DNA of 64,000 bases, from contig OZ059894.1 in assembly GCA_964057225.1 (NCBI GenBank), positions 1,240,001 to 1,304,000 on the forward strand, read 5' to 3'. The notes beneath the pieces are model-generated. The model was not told the origin of the DNA, did no database searches, and worked only from the letters and a program-made list of their open reading frames with translations. How positions within the stretch are numbered: position 1 is the stretch's first letter; each line of letters begins with the position of its first letter. The position numbers were made by a program, and so were the translations under genes. Origin of the DNA: Auanema rhodensis (lineage: Eukaryota; Nematoda; Chromadorea; Rhabditida; Rhabditidae). Shown piece by piece: positions 24,556-38,595 of this stretch.

Positions 24556-25959
24556 GTTGAGTTTCCATGTACACTCAACATAGCTTCCAAAAACATTTTG
24601 ACAAAAATTTTTTCGAAAAATTTCAGAATAATTTAGCAAAAAGTAGATGTTTTTAGATTTCTTTTTTCAAGGCAAAGACGATGGACAATGTTATTCAACG
24701 AAAAAATTAATTCTTCAGGGTGAAAATCGAGGATATAAGTGTGAACTTATATCAGTTGATATCTCGGTGCATTTTTAAGCTAGCGCAAATCTGATAACAC
24801 AGATCGACGCAGCTTGAAAATCCGCATCGAATGCACTATACTACTTTGAGAAACGCTTAATACAAAAATTAGTTATGATCGTTTGAAAAATGATGCATTA
24901 GTGTATGTTGAGTTTCCATGTACACTCAACATTGCTTCCAAAAACATTTTGACAAAAATTTTTTCGAAAAATTTCAAAATATTTTAGCAAAAAGTAGATG
25001 TTTTTAGATTCCTTTTTTCAAGGCAAAGACGATGGACAATGTTATTCAACGAAAAAATTAATTCTTCAGGGTGAAAATCGAGGATATAAGTGTGAATTTA
25101 TATCAGTTGATATCTCGGTGCATTTTTAAGCTAGCGCAAATCTGATAACACAGATCGACGCAGCTTGAAAATCCGCATCTAATGCACTATACTACTTTGA
25201 GAAACGCTTCATACAAAAATTAGTTATGATCGTTTGAAAAATGATGCATTAGTGTATGTTGAGTTTCCATGTACACTCAACATAGCTTCCAAAAACATTT
25301 TGACAAAAATTTTTTCGAAAAATTTCAGAATAATTTAGCAAAAAGTAGATGTTTTTAGATTTCTTTTTTCAAGGCAAAGACGATGGACAATGTTATTCAA
25401 CGAAAAAATTAATTCTTCAGGGTGAAAATCGAGGATATAAGTGTGAACTTATATCAGTTGATATCTCGGTGCATTTTTAAGCTAGCGCAAATCTGATAAC
25501 ACAGATCGACGCAGCTTGAAAATCCGCATCGAATGCACTATACTACTTTGAGAAACGCTTAATACAAAAATTAGTTATGATCGTTTGAAAAATGATGCAT
25601 TAGTGTATGTTGAGTTTCCATGTACACTCAACATTGCTTCCAAAAACATTTTGACAAAAATTTTTTCGAAAAATTTCAAAATATTTTAGCAAAAAGTAGA
25701 TGTTTTTAGATTCCTTTTTTCAAGGCAAAGACGATGGACAATGTTATTCAACGAAAAAATTAATTCTTCAGGGTGAAAATCGAGGATATAAGTGTGAACT
25801 TATATCAGTTGATATCTCGGTGCATTTTTAAGCTAGCGCAAATCTGATAACACAGATCGACGCAGCTTGAAAATCCGCATCTAATGCACTATACTACTTT
25901 GAGAAACGCTTAATACAAAAATTAGTTATGATCGTTTGAAAAATGATGCATTAGTGTAT
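24556..25959. repeat. Tandem pair of 2-monomer units (702 bp each)
   Basis: The pair catagct/cagaat/gatttct followed by caaaatatttt/atctaat occurs at 24556-25257 and again at 25258-25959. The first copy has private changes gaatttat and cttcatac in its second monomer. Confidence 0.75.
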
Positions 25960-28900
25960 GTTGAGTTTCCATGTACACTCAACATTGCTTCCAAAAACAT
26001 TTTGACAAAAATTTTTTCGAAAAATTTCAAATTAATTTAGCAGAAAGTATATGTTTTTAGATTCCTTTTTTCAAGGCAAAGACGATGGACAATGTTATTC
26101 AACGAAAAAATTAATTCTTCAGGGTAAAAGTCGAGGATATAAGTGTGAACTTATATCAGTTGATATCTCGGTGCATTTTTAAGCTAGCGCAAATCTGATA
26201 ACACAGATCGACGCAGCTTGAAAATCCGCATCGAATGCACTATACTACATTGAGGAACGCTTAATACAAAAATTAGTTATGATCGTTTGAAAAATGATGC
26301 ATTAGTGTATGTTGAGTTTCCATGTACACTCAACATAGCTTCCAAAAACATTTTGACAAAAATTTTTTCGAAAAATTTCAGAATAATTTAGCAAAAAGTA
26401 GATGTTTTTAGATTTCTTTTTTCAAGGCAAAGACGATGGACAATGTTATTCAACGAAAAAATTAATTCTTCAGGGTGAAAATCGAGGATATAAGTGTGAA
26501 CTTATATCAGTTGATATCTCGGTGCATTTTTAAGCTAGCGCAAATCTGATAACACAGATCGACGCAGCTTGAAAATCCGCATCGAATGCACTATACTACT
26601 TTGAGAAACGCTTAATACAAAAATTAGTTATGATCGTTTGAAAAATGATGCATTAGTGTATGTTGAGTTTCCATGTACACTCAACATTGCTTCCAAAAAC
26701 ATTTTGACAAAAATTTTTTCGAAAAATTTCAAAATATTTTAGCAAAAAGTATATGTTTTTAGATTCCTTTTTTCAAGGCAAAGACGATGGACAATGTTAT
26801 TCAACGAAAAAATTAATTCTTCAGGGTGAAAATCGAGGATATAAGTGTGAACTTATATCAGTTGATATCTCGGTGCATTTTTAAGCTAGCGCAAATCTGA
26901 TAACACAGATCGACGCAGCTTGAAAATCCGCATCGAATGCACTATACTAAATTGATGAACGCTTAATACAAAAATTAGTTATGATCGTTTGAAAAATGAT
27001 GCATTAGTGTATGTTGAGTTTCCATGTACACTCAACATTGCTTCCAAAAACATTTTGACAAAAATTTTTTCGAAAAATTTCAAAATATTTTAGCAAAAAG
27101 TATATGTTTTTAGATTCCTTTTTTCAAGGCAAAGACGATGGACAATGTTATTCAACGAAAAAATTAATTCTTCAGGGTGAAAATCGAGGATATAAGTGTG
27201 AACTTATATCAGTTGATATCTCGGTGCATTTTTAAGCTAGCGCAAATCTGATAACACAGATCGACGCAGCTTGAAAATCCGCATCGAATGCACTATACTA
27301 CATTGAGGAACGCTTAATACAAAAATTAGTTATGATCGTTTGAAAAATGATGCATTAGTGTATGTTGAGTTTCCATGTACACTCAACATAGCTTCCAAAA
27401 ACATTTTGACAAAAATTTTTTCGAAAAATTTCAGAATAATTTAGCAAAAAGTAGATGTTTTTAGATTTCTTTTTTCAAGGCAAAGACGATGGACAATGTT
27501 ATTCAACGAAAAAATTAATTCTTCAGGGTGAAAATCGAGGATATAAGTGTGAACTTATATCAGTTGATATCTCGGTGCATTTTTAAGCTAGCGCAAATCT
27601 GATAACACAGATCGACGCAGCTTGAAAATCCGCATCGAATGCACTTTACTACATTGAGGAACGCTTAATACAAAAATTAGTTATGATCGTTTGAAAAATG
27701 ATGCATTAGTGTATGTTGAGTTTCCATGTACACTCAACATAGCTTCCAAAAACATTTTGACAAAAATTTTTTCGAAAAATTTCAGAATAATTTAGCAAAA
27801 AGTAGATGTTTTTAGATTTCTTTTTTCAAGGCAAAGACGATGGACAATGTTATTCAACGAAAAAATTAATTCTTCAGGGTGAAAATCGAGGATATAAGTG
27901 TGAACTTATATCAGTTGATATCTCGGTGCATTTTTAAGCTAGCGCAAATCTGATAACACAGATCGACGCAGCTTGAAAATCCGCATCGAATGCACTATAC
28001 TACTTTGAGAAACGCTTAATACAAAAATTAGTTATGATCGTTTGAAAAATGATGCATTAGTGTATGTTGAGTTTCCATGTACACTCAACATTGCTTCCAA
28101 AAACATTTTGACAAAAATTTTTTCGAAAAATTTCAAAATATTTTAGCGAAAAGTATATGTTTTTAGATTCCTTTTTTCAAGGCAAAGACGATGGACAATG
28201 TTATTCAACGAAAAAATTAATTCTTCAGGGTGAAAATCGAGGATATAAGTGTGAACTTATATCAGTTGATATCTCGGTGCATTTTTAAGCTAGCGCAAAT
28301 CTGATAACACAGATCGACGCAGCTTGAAAATCCGCATCGAATGCACTATACTAAATTGATGAACGCTTAATACAAAAATTAGTTATGATCGTTTGAAAAA
28401 TGATGCATTAGTGTATGTTGAGTTTCCATGTACACTCAACATTGCTTCCAAAAACATTTTGACAAAAATTTTTTCGAAAAATTTCAAAATATTTTAGCAA
28501 AAAGTATATGTTTTTAGATTCCTTTTTTTAAGGCAAAGACGATGGACAATGTTATTCAACGAAAAAATTAATTCTTCAGGGTGAAAATCGAGGATATAAG
28601 TGTGAACTTATATCAGTTGATATCTCGGTGCATTTTTAAGCTAGCGCAAATCTGATAACACAGATCGACGCAGCTTGAAAATCCGCATCGAATGCACTAT
28701 ACTAAATTGATGAACGCTTAATACAAAAATTAGTTATGATCGTTTGAAAAATGATGCATTAGTGTATGTTGAGTTTCCATGTACACTCAACATTGCTTCC
28801 AAAAACATTTTGACAAAAATTTTTTCGAAAAATTTCAAAATATTTTAGCAAAAAGTATATGTTTTTAGATTCCTTTTTTCAAGGCAAAGACGATGGACAA

Positions 28901-29469
28901 TGTTATTCAACGAAAAAATTAATTCTTCAGGGTGAAAATCGAGGATATAAGTGTGAACTTATATCAGTTGATATCTCGGTGCATTTTTAAGCTAGCGCAA
29001 ATCTGATAACACAGATCGACGCAGCTTGAAAATCCGCATCGAATGCACTATACTACATTGAGGAACGCTTAATACAAAAATTAGTTATGATCGTTTGAAA
29101 AATGATGCATTAGTGTATGTTGAGTTTCCATGTACACTCAACATAGCTTCCAAAAACATTTTGACAAAAATTTTTTCGAAAAATTTCAGAATAATTTAGC
29201 AAAAAGTAGATGTTTTTAGATTTCTTTTTTCAAGGCAAAGACGATGGACAATGTTATTCAACGAAAAAATTAATTCTTCAGGGTGAAAATCGAGGATATA
29301 AGTGTGAACTTATATCAGTTGATATCTCGGTGCATTTTTAAGCTAGCGCAAATCTGATAACACAGATCGACGCAGCTTGAAAATCCGCATCGAATGCACT
29401 ATACTACTTTGAGAAACGCTTAATACAAAAATTAGTTATGATCGTTTGAAAAATGATGCATTAGTGTAT

Positions 29470-30873
29470 GTTGAGTTTCCATGTACACTCAACATTGCTT
29501 CCAAAAACATTTTGACAAAAATTTTTTCGAAAAATTTCAAAATATTTTAGCAAAAAGTATATGTTTTTAGATTCCTTTTTTCAAGGCAAAGACGATGGAC
29601 AATGTTATTCAACGAAAAAATTAATTCTTCAGGGTGAAAATCGAGGATATAAGTGTGAACTTATATCAGTTGATATCTCGGTGCATTTTTAAGCTAGCGC
29701 AAATCTGATAACACAGATCGACGCAGCTTGAAAATCCGCATCGAATGCACTATACTAAATTGATGAACGCTTAATACAAAAATTAGTTATGATCGTTTGA
29801 AAAATGATGCATTAGTGTATGTTGAGTTTCCATGTACACTCAACATTGCTTCCAAAAACATTTTGACAAAAATTTTTTCGAAAAATTTCAAAATATTTTA
29901 GCAAAAAGTATATGTTTTTAGATTCCTTTTTTCAAGGCAAAGACGATGGACAATGTTATTCAACGAAAAAATTAATTCTTCAGGGTGAAAATCGAGGATA
30001 TAAGTGTGAACTTATATCAGTTGATATCTCGGTGCATTTTTAAGCTAGCGCAAATCTGATAACACAGATCGACGCAGCTTGAAAATCCGCATCGAATGCA
30101 CTATACTAAATTGATGAACGCTTAATACAAAAATTAGTTATGATCGTTTGAAAAATGATGCATTAGTGTATGTTGAGTTTCCATGTACACTCAACATTGC
30201 TTCCAAAAACATTTTGACAAAAATTTTTTCGAAAAATTTCAAAATATTTTAGCAAAAAGTATATGTTTTTAGATTCCTTTTTTCAAGGCAAAGACGATGG
30301 ACAATGTTATTCAACGAAAAAATTAATTCTTCAGGGTGAAAATCGAGGATATAAGTGTGAACTTATATCAGTTGATATCTCGGTGCATTTTTAAGCTAGC
30401 GCAAATCTGATAACACAGATCGACGCAGCTTGAAAATCCGCATCGAATGCACTATACTAAATTGATGAACGCTTAATACAAAAATTAGTTATGATCGTTT
30501 GAAAAATGATGCATTAGTGTATGTTGAGTTTCCATGTACACTCAACATTGCTTCCAAAAACATTTTGACAAAAATTTTTTCGAAAAATTTCAAAATATTT
30601 TAGCAAAAAGTATATGTTTTTAGATTCCTTTTTTCAAGGCAAAGACGATGGACAATGTTATTCAACGAAAAAATTAATTCTTCAGGGTGAAAATCGAGGA
30701 TATAAGTGTGAACTTATATCAGTTGATATCTCGGTGCATTTTTAAGCTAGCGCAAATCTGATAACACAGATCGACGCAGCTTGAAAATCCGCATCGAATG
30801 CACTATACTAAATTGATGAACGCTTAATACAAAAATTAGTTATGATCGTTTGAAAAATGATGCATTAGTGTAT
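29470..30873. repeat. Run of four near-identical single monomers
   Basis: The monomers at 29470, 29821, 30172 and 30523 all carry caaaatatttt, agtatatg, gattcc and ctaaattgatg, and no difference between them was seen by eye. The same subtype forms runs at 31576-32628 and 38245-39648. This is amplification at the level of a single monomer, unlike the multi-monomer units around it. Confidence 0.78.
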
Positions 30874-31575
30874 GTTGAGTTTCCATGTACACTCAACATT
30901 GCTTCCAAAAACATTTTGACAAAAATTTTTTCGAAAAATTTCAAAATATTTCAGCAAAAAGTAGATGTTTTTAGATTTCTTTTTTCAAGGCAAAGACGAT
31001 GGACAATGTTATTCAACGAAAAAATTAATTCTTCAGGGTGAAAATCGAGGATATAAGTGTGAACTTATATCAGTTGATATCTCGGTGCATTTTTAAGCTA
31101 GCGCAAATCTGATAACACAGATCGACGCAGCTTGAAAATCCGCATCGAATGCACTATACTACTTTGAGAAACGCTTAATACAAAAATTAGTTATGATCGT
31201 TTGAAAAATGATGCATTAGTGTATGTTGAGTTTCCATGTACACTCAACATTGCTTCCAAAAACATTTTGACAAAAATTTTTTCGAAAAATTTCAAAATAT
31301 TTTAGCAAAAAGTAGATGTTTTTAGATTTCTTTTTTCAAGGCAAAGACGATGGACACTGTTATTCAACGAAAAAATTAATTCTTCAGGGTGAAAATCGAG
31401 GATATAAGTGTGAACTTATATCAGTTGATATCTCGGTGCATTTTTAAGCTAGCGCAAATCTGATAACACAGATCGACGCAGCTTGAAAATCCGCATCGAA
31501 TGCACTATACTAAATTGATGAACGCTTAATACAAAAATTAGTTATGATCGTTTGAAAAATGATGCATTAGTGTAT

Positions 31576-34383
31576 GTTGAGTTTCCATGTACACTCAACA
31601 TTGCTTCCAAAAACATTTTGACAAAAATTTTTTCGAAAAATTTCAAAATATTTTAGCAAAAAGTATATGTTTTTAGATTCCTTTTTTCAAGGCAAAGACG
31701 ATGGACAATGTTATTCAACGAAAAAATTAATTCTTCAGGGTGAAAATCGAGGATATAAGTGTGAACTTATATCAGTTGATATCTCGGTGCATTTTTAAGC
31801 TAGCGCAAATCTGATAACACAGATCGACGCAGCTTGAAAATCCGCATCGAATGCACTATACTAAATTGATGAACGCTTAATACAAAAATTAGTTATGATC
31901 GTTTGAAAAATGATGCATTAGTGTATGTTGAGTTTCCATGTACACTCAACATTGCTTCCAAAAACATTTTGACAAAAATTTTTTCGAAAAATTTCAAAAT
32001 ATTTTAGCAAAAAGTATATGTTTTTAGATTCCTTTTTTCAAGGCAAAGACGATGGACAATGTTATTCAACGAAAAAATTAATTCTTCAGGGTGAAAATCG
32101 AGGATATAAGTGTGAACTTATATCAGTTGATATCTCGGTGCATTTTTAAGCTAGCGCAAATCTGATAACACAGATCGACGCAGCTTGAAAATCCGCATCG
32201 AATGCACTATACTAAATTGATGAACGCTTAATACAAAAATTAGTTATGATCGTTTGAAAAATGATGCATTAGTGTATGTTGAGTTTCCATGTACACTCAA
32301 CATTGCTTCCAAAAACATTTTGACAAAAATTTTTTCGAAAAATTTCAAAATATTTTAGCAAAAAGTATATGTTTTTAGATTCCTTTTTTCAAGGCAAAGA
32401 CGATGGACAATGTTATTCAACGAAAAAATTAATTCTTCAGGGTGAAAATCGAGGATATAAGTGTGAACTTATATCAGTTGATATCTCGGTGCATTTTTAA
32501 GCTAGCGCAAATCTGATAACACAGATCGACGCAGCTTGAAAATCCGCATCGAATGCACTATACTAAATTGATGAACGCTTAATACAAAAATTAGTTATGA
32601 TCGTTTGAAAAATGATGCATTAGTGTATGTTGAGTTTCCATGTACACTCAACATTGCTTCCAAAAACATTTTGACAAAAATTTTTTCGAAAAATTTCAAA
32701 ATATTTCAGCAAAAAGTAGATGTTTTTAGATTTCTTTTTTCAAGGCAAAGACGATGGACAATGTTATTCAACGAAAAAATTAATTCTTCAGGGTGAAAAT
32801 CGAGGATATAAGTGTGAACTTATATCAGTTGATATCTCGGTGCATTTTTAAGCTAGCGCAAATCTGATAACACAGATCGACGCAGCTTGAAAATCCGCAT
32901 CGAATGCACTATACTACTTTGAGAAACGCTTAATACAAAAATTAGTTATGATCGTTTGAAAAATGATGCATTAGTGTATGTTGAGTTTCCATGTACACTC
33001 AACATTGCTTCCAAAAACATTTTGACAAAAATTTTTTCGAAAAATTTCAAAATATTTTAGCAAAAAGTAGATGTTTTTAGATTTCTTTTTTCAAGGCAAA
33101 GACGATGGACAATGTTATTCAACGAAAAAATTAATTCTTCAGGGTGAAAATCGAGAATATAAGTGTGAACTTATATCAGTTGATATCTCGGTGCATTTTT
33201 AAGCTAGCGCAAATCTGATAACACAGATCGACGCAGCTTGAAAATCCGCATCGAATGCACTATACCACATTGAGGAACGCTTAATACAAAAATTAGTTAT
33301 GATCGTTTGAAAAATGATGCATTAGTGTATGTTGAGTTTCCATGTACACTCAACATAGCTTCCAAAAACATTTTGACAAAAATTTTTTCGAAAAATTTCA
33401 GAATAATTTAGCAAAAAGTAGATGTTTTTAGATTCCTTTTTTCAAGGCAAAGACGATGGACAATGTTATTCAACGAAAAAATTAATTCTTCAGGGTGAAA
33501 ATCGAGGATATAAGTGTGAACTTATATCAGTTGATATCTCAGTGCATTTTTAAGCTAGCGCAAATCTGATAACACAGATCGACGCAGCTTGAAAATCCGC
33601 ATCTAATGCACTATACTACTTTGAGAAACGCTTAATACAAAAATTAGTTATGATCGTTTGAAAAATGATGCATTAGTGTATGTTGAGTTTCCATGTACAC
33701 TTAACATTGCTTCCAAAAACATTTTGACAAAAATTTTTTCGAAAAATTTCAAAATATTTTAGCAAAAAGTAGATGTTTTTAGATTTCTTTTTTCAAGGCA
33801 AAGACGATGGACAATGTTATTCAACGAAAAAATTAATTCTTCAGGGTGAAAATCGAGGATATAAGTGTGAACTTATATCAGTTGATATCTCGGTGCATTT
33901 TTAAGCTAGCGCAAATCTGATAACACAGATCGACGCAGCTTAAAAATCCGCATCGAATGCACTATACTACTTTGAGAAACGCTTAATACAAAAATTAGTT
34001 ATGATCGTTTGAAAAATGATGCATTAGTGTATGTTGAGTTTCCATGTACACTCAACATTGCTTCCAAAAACATTTTAACAAAAATTTTTTCGAAAAATTT
34101 CAAAATATTTTAGCAAAAAGTAGATGTTTTTAGATTCCTTTTTTCAAGGCAAAGACGATGGACAATGTTATTCAACGAAAAAATTAATTCTTCAGGGTGA
34201 AAATCGAGGATATAAGTGTGAACTTATATCAGTTGATATCTCGGTGCATTTTTAAGCTAGCGCAAATCTGATAACACAGATCGACGCAGCTTGAAAATCC
34301 GCATCTAATGCACTATACTACTTTGAGAAACGCTTAATACAAAAATTAGTTATGATCGTTTGAAAAATGATGCATTAGTGTAT
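31576..34383. repeat. 8-monomer block, copy 1 of a 7020-bp-offset duplication
   Basis: The ordered markers are three ctaaattgatg monomers, then c79 (tatttcag) at 32629, then tcgagaat with ctataccac at 32980, then catagct at 33331, cttaac at 33682 and a gattcc/atctaat monomer at 34033. The same series begins at 38596. The copies differ by private changes such as ctcagtg at 33331 and 'ttttaaca' at 34033. Confidence 0.78.
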
Positions 34384-36489
34384 GTTGAGTTTCCATGTAC
34401 ACTCAACATAGCTTCCAAAAACATTTTGACAAAAATTTTTTCGAAAAATTTCAGAATAATTTAGCAAAAAGTAGATGTTTTTAGATTCCTTTTTTCAAGG
34501 CAAAGACGATGGACAATGTTATTCAACGAAAAAATTAATTCTTCAGGGTGAAAATCGAGGATATAAGTGTGAACTTATATCAGTTGATATCTCGGTGCAT
34601 TTTTAAGCTAGCGCAAATCTGATAACACAGATCGACGCAGCTTGAAAATCCGCATCTAATGCACTATACTACTTTGAGAAACGCTTAATACAAAAATTAG
34701 TTATGATCGTTTGAAAAATGATGCATTAGTGTATGTTGAGTTTCCATGTACACTCAACATTGCTTCCAAAAACATTTTGACAAAAATTTTTTCGAAAAAT
34801 TTCAAAATATTTTAGCAAAAAGTAGATGTTTTTAGATTTCTTTTTTCAAGGCAAAGACGATGGACAATGTTATTCAACGAAAAAATTAATTCTTCAGGGT
34901 GAAAATCGAGAATATAAGTGTGAACTTATATCAGTTGATATCTCGGTGCATTTTTAAGCTAGCGCAAATCTGATAACACAGATCGACGCAGCTTGAAAAT
35001 CCGCATCGAATGCACTATACCACATTGAGGAACGCTTAATACAAAAATTAGTTATGATCGTTTGAAAAATGATGCATTAGTGTATGTTGAGTTTCCATGT
35101 ACACTCAACATAGCTTCCAAAAACATTTTGACAAAAATTTTTTCGAAAAATTTCAGAATAATTTAGCAAAAAGTAGATGTTTTTAGATTCCTTTTTTCAA
35201 GGCAAAGACGATGGACAATGTTATTCAACGAAAAAATTAATTCTTCAGGGTGAAAATCGAGGATATAAGTGTGAACTTATATCAGTTGATATCTCAGTGC
35301 ATTTTTAAGCTAGCGCAAATCTGATAACACAGATCGACGCAGCTTGAAAATCCGCATCTAATGCACTATACTACTTTGAGAAACGCTTAATACAAAAATT
35401 AGTTATGATCGTTTGAAAAATGATGCATTAGTGTATGTTGAGTTTCCATGTACACTTAACATTGCTTCCAAAAACATTTTGACAAAAATTTTTTCGAAAA
35501 ATTTCAAAATATTTTAGCAAAAAGTAGATGTTTTTAGATTTCTTTTTTCAAGGCAAAGACGATGGACAATGTTATTCAACGAAAAAATTAATTCTTCAGG
35601 GTGAAAATCGAGGATATAAGTGTGAACTTATATCAGTTGATATCTCGGTGCATTTTTAAGCTAGCGCAAATCTGATAACACAGATCGACGCAGCTTAAAA
35701 ATCCGCATCGAATGCACTATACTACTTTGAGAAACGCTTAATACAAAAATTAGTTATGATCGTTTGAAAAATGATGCATTAGTGTATGTTGAGTTTCCAT
35801 GTACACTCAACATTGCTTCCAAAAACATTTTGACAAAAATTTTTTCGAAAAATTTCAAAATATTTTAGCAAAAAGTAGATGTTTTTAGATTCCTTTTTTC
35901 AAGGCAAAGACGATGGACAATGTTATTCAACGAAAAAATTAATTCTTCAGGGTGAAAATCGAGGATATAAGTGTGAACTTATATCAGTTGATATCTCGGT
36001 GCATTTTTAAGCTAGCGCAAATCTGATAACACAGATCGACGCAGCTTGAAAATCCGCATCTAATGCACTATACTACTTTGAGAAACGCTTAATACAAAAA
36101 TTAGTTATGATCGTTTGAAAAATGATGCATTAGTGTATGTTGAGTTTCCATGTACACTCAACATAGCTTCCAAAAACATTTTGACAAAAATTTTTTCGAA
36201 AAATTTCAGAATAATTTAGCAAAAAGTAGATGTTTTTAGATTCCTTTTTTCAAGGCAAAGACGATGGACAATGTTATTCAACGAAAAAATTAATTCTTCA
36301 GGGTGAAAATCGAGGATATAAGTGTGAACTTATATCAGTTGATATCTCGGTGCATTTTTAAGCTAGCGCAAATCTGATAACACAGATCGACGCAGCTTGA
36401 AAATCCGCATCTAATGCACTATACTACTTTGAGAAACGCTTAATACAAAAATTAGTTATGATCGTTTGAAAAATGATGCATTAGTGTAT
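32980..36489. repeat. Tandem pair of 5-monomer HOR units (1755 bp each)
   Basis: The units 32980-34734 and 34735-36489 share the rare markers tcgagaat plus ctataccac in monomer 1, ctcagtg in monomer 2, and cttaac plus cttaaaaat in monomer 3, followed by two atctaat monomers. 'Ctcagtg' occurs nowhere else in the window, so the duplication is recent relative to that mutation. Confidence 0.82.
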
Positions 36490-38244
36490 GTTGAGTTTCC
36501 ATGTACACTCAACATTGCTTCCAAAAACATTTTGACAAAAATTTTTTCGAAAAATTTCAAAATATTTTAGCAAAAAGTAGATGTTTTTAGATTCCTTTTT
36601 TCAAGGCAAAGACGATGGACAATGTTATTCAACGAAAAAATTAATTCTTCAGGGTGAAAATCGAGGATATAAGTGTGAACTTATATCAGTTGATATCTCG
36701 GTGCATTTTTAAGCTAGCGCAAATCTGATAACACAGATCGACGCAGCTTGAAAATCCGCATCTAATGCACTATACTACTTTGAGAAACGCTTAATACAAA
36801 AATTAGTTATGATCGTTTGAAAAATGATGCATTAGTGTATGTTGAGTTTCCATGTACACTCAACATTGCTTCCAAAAACATTTTGACAAAAATTTTTTCG
36901 AAAAATTTCAGAATAATTTAGCAAAAAGTAGATGTTTTTAGTTTTTTTTTTTCAAGGCAAAGACGATGGACAATGTTATTCAACGAAAAAATTAATTCTT
37001 CAGGGTGAAAATCGAGGATATAAGTGTGAACTTATATCAGTTGATATCTCGGTGCATTTTTAAGCTAGCGCAAATCTGATAACACAGATCGACGCAGCTT
37101 GAAAATCCGCATCGAATGCACTATACTAAATTGATGAACGCTTAATACAAAAATTAGTTATGATCGTTTGAAAAATGATGCATTAGTGTATGTTGAGTTT
37201 CCATGTACACTCAACATTGCTTCCAAAAACATTTTGACAAAAATTTTTTCGAAAAATTTCAAAATATTTCAGCAAAAAGTAGATGTTTTTAGATTTCTTT
37301 TTTCAAGGCAAAGACGATGGACACTGTTATTCAACGAAAAAATTAATTCTTCAGGGTGAAAATCGAGGATATAAGTGTGAACTTATATCAGTTGATATCT
37401 CGGTGCATTTTTAAGCTAGCGCAAATCTGATAACACAGATCGACGCAGCTTGAAAATCCGCATCGAATGCACTATACTACTTTGAGAAACGCTTAATACA
37501 AAAATTAGTTATGATCGTTTGAAAAATGATGCATTAGTGTATGTTGAGTTTCCATGTACACTCAACATTGCTTCCAAAAACATTTTGACAAAAATTTTTT
37601 CGAAAAATTTCAAAATATTTTAGCAAAAAGTAGATGTTTTTAGATTTCTTTTTTCAAGGCAAAGACGATGGACAATGTTATTCAACGAAAAAATTAATTC
37701 TTCAGGGTGAAAATCGAGGATATAAGTGTGAACTTATATCAGTTGATATCTCGGTGCATTTTTAAGCTAGCGCAAATCTGATAACACAGATCGACGCAGC
37801 TTGAAAATCCGCATCGAATGCACTATACCACATTGAGGAACGCTTAATACAAAAATTAGTTATGATCGTTTGAAAAATGATGCATTAGTGTATGTTGAGT
37901 TTCCATGTACACTCAACATAGCTTCCAAAAACATTTTGACAAAAATTTTTTCGAAAAATTTCAGAATAATTTAGCAAAAAGTAGATGTTTTTAGATTTCT
38001 TTTTTCAAGGCAAAGACGATGGACAATGTTATTCAACGAAAAAATTAATTCTTCAGGGTGAAAATCGAGGATATAAGTGTGAACTTATATCAGTTGATAT
38101 CTCGGTGCATTTTTAAGCTAGCGCAAATCTGATAACACAGATCGACGCAGCTTGAAAATCCGCATCTAATGCACTATACTACTTTGAGAAACGCTTAATA
38201 CAAAAATTAGTTATGATCGTTTGAAAAATGATGCATTAGTGTAT
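36490..38244. repeat. 5-monomer block, copy 1 of a 4563-bp-offset duplication
   Basis: The block contains a long T run in 'agttttttttttc' (36841), c79 with 'cactgtt' (37192), ctataccac (37543) and catagct with gatttct (37894). The same series appears 13 monomers later. Agreement fades in the last monomer, where the second copy has cttaaaaat and atcgaat. Confidence 0.75.
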
Positions 38245-38595
38245 GTTGAGTTTCCATGTACACTCAACATTGCTTCCAAAAACATTTTGACAAAAATTTT
38301 TTCGAAAAATTTCAAAATATTTTAGCAAAAAGTATATGTTTTTAGATTCCTTTTTTCAAGGCAAAGACGATGGACAATGTTATTCAACGAAAAAATTAAT
38401 TCTTCAGGGTGAAAATCGAGGATATAAGTGTGAACTTATATCAGTTGATATCTCGGTGCATTTTTAAGCTAGCGCAAATCTGATAACACAGATCGACGCA
38501 GCTTGAAAATCCGCATCGAATGCACTATACTAAATTGATGAACGCTTAATACAAAAATTAGTTATGATCGTTTGAAAAATGATGCATTAGTGTAT

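Noticed and set aside
30850-31041. 63-aa open reading frame, repeated at 32605, 37168, 39625 and 41731
   Set aside because: It starts at a TTG inside the satellite, exists only because one stop codon mutated, is interrupted by that stop in nearly all other monomers, and shows no domain, no codon constraint and no regulatory context. It is a by-product of the repeat.
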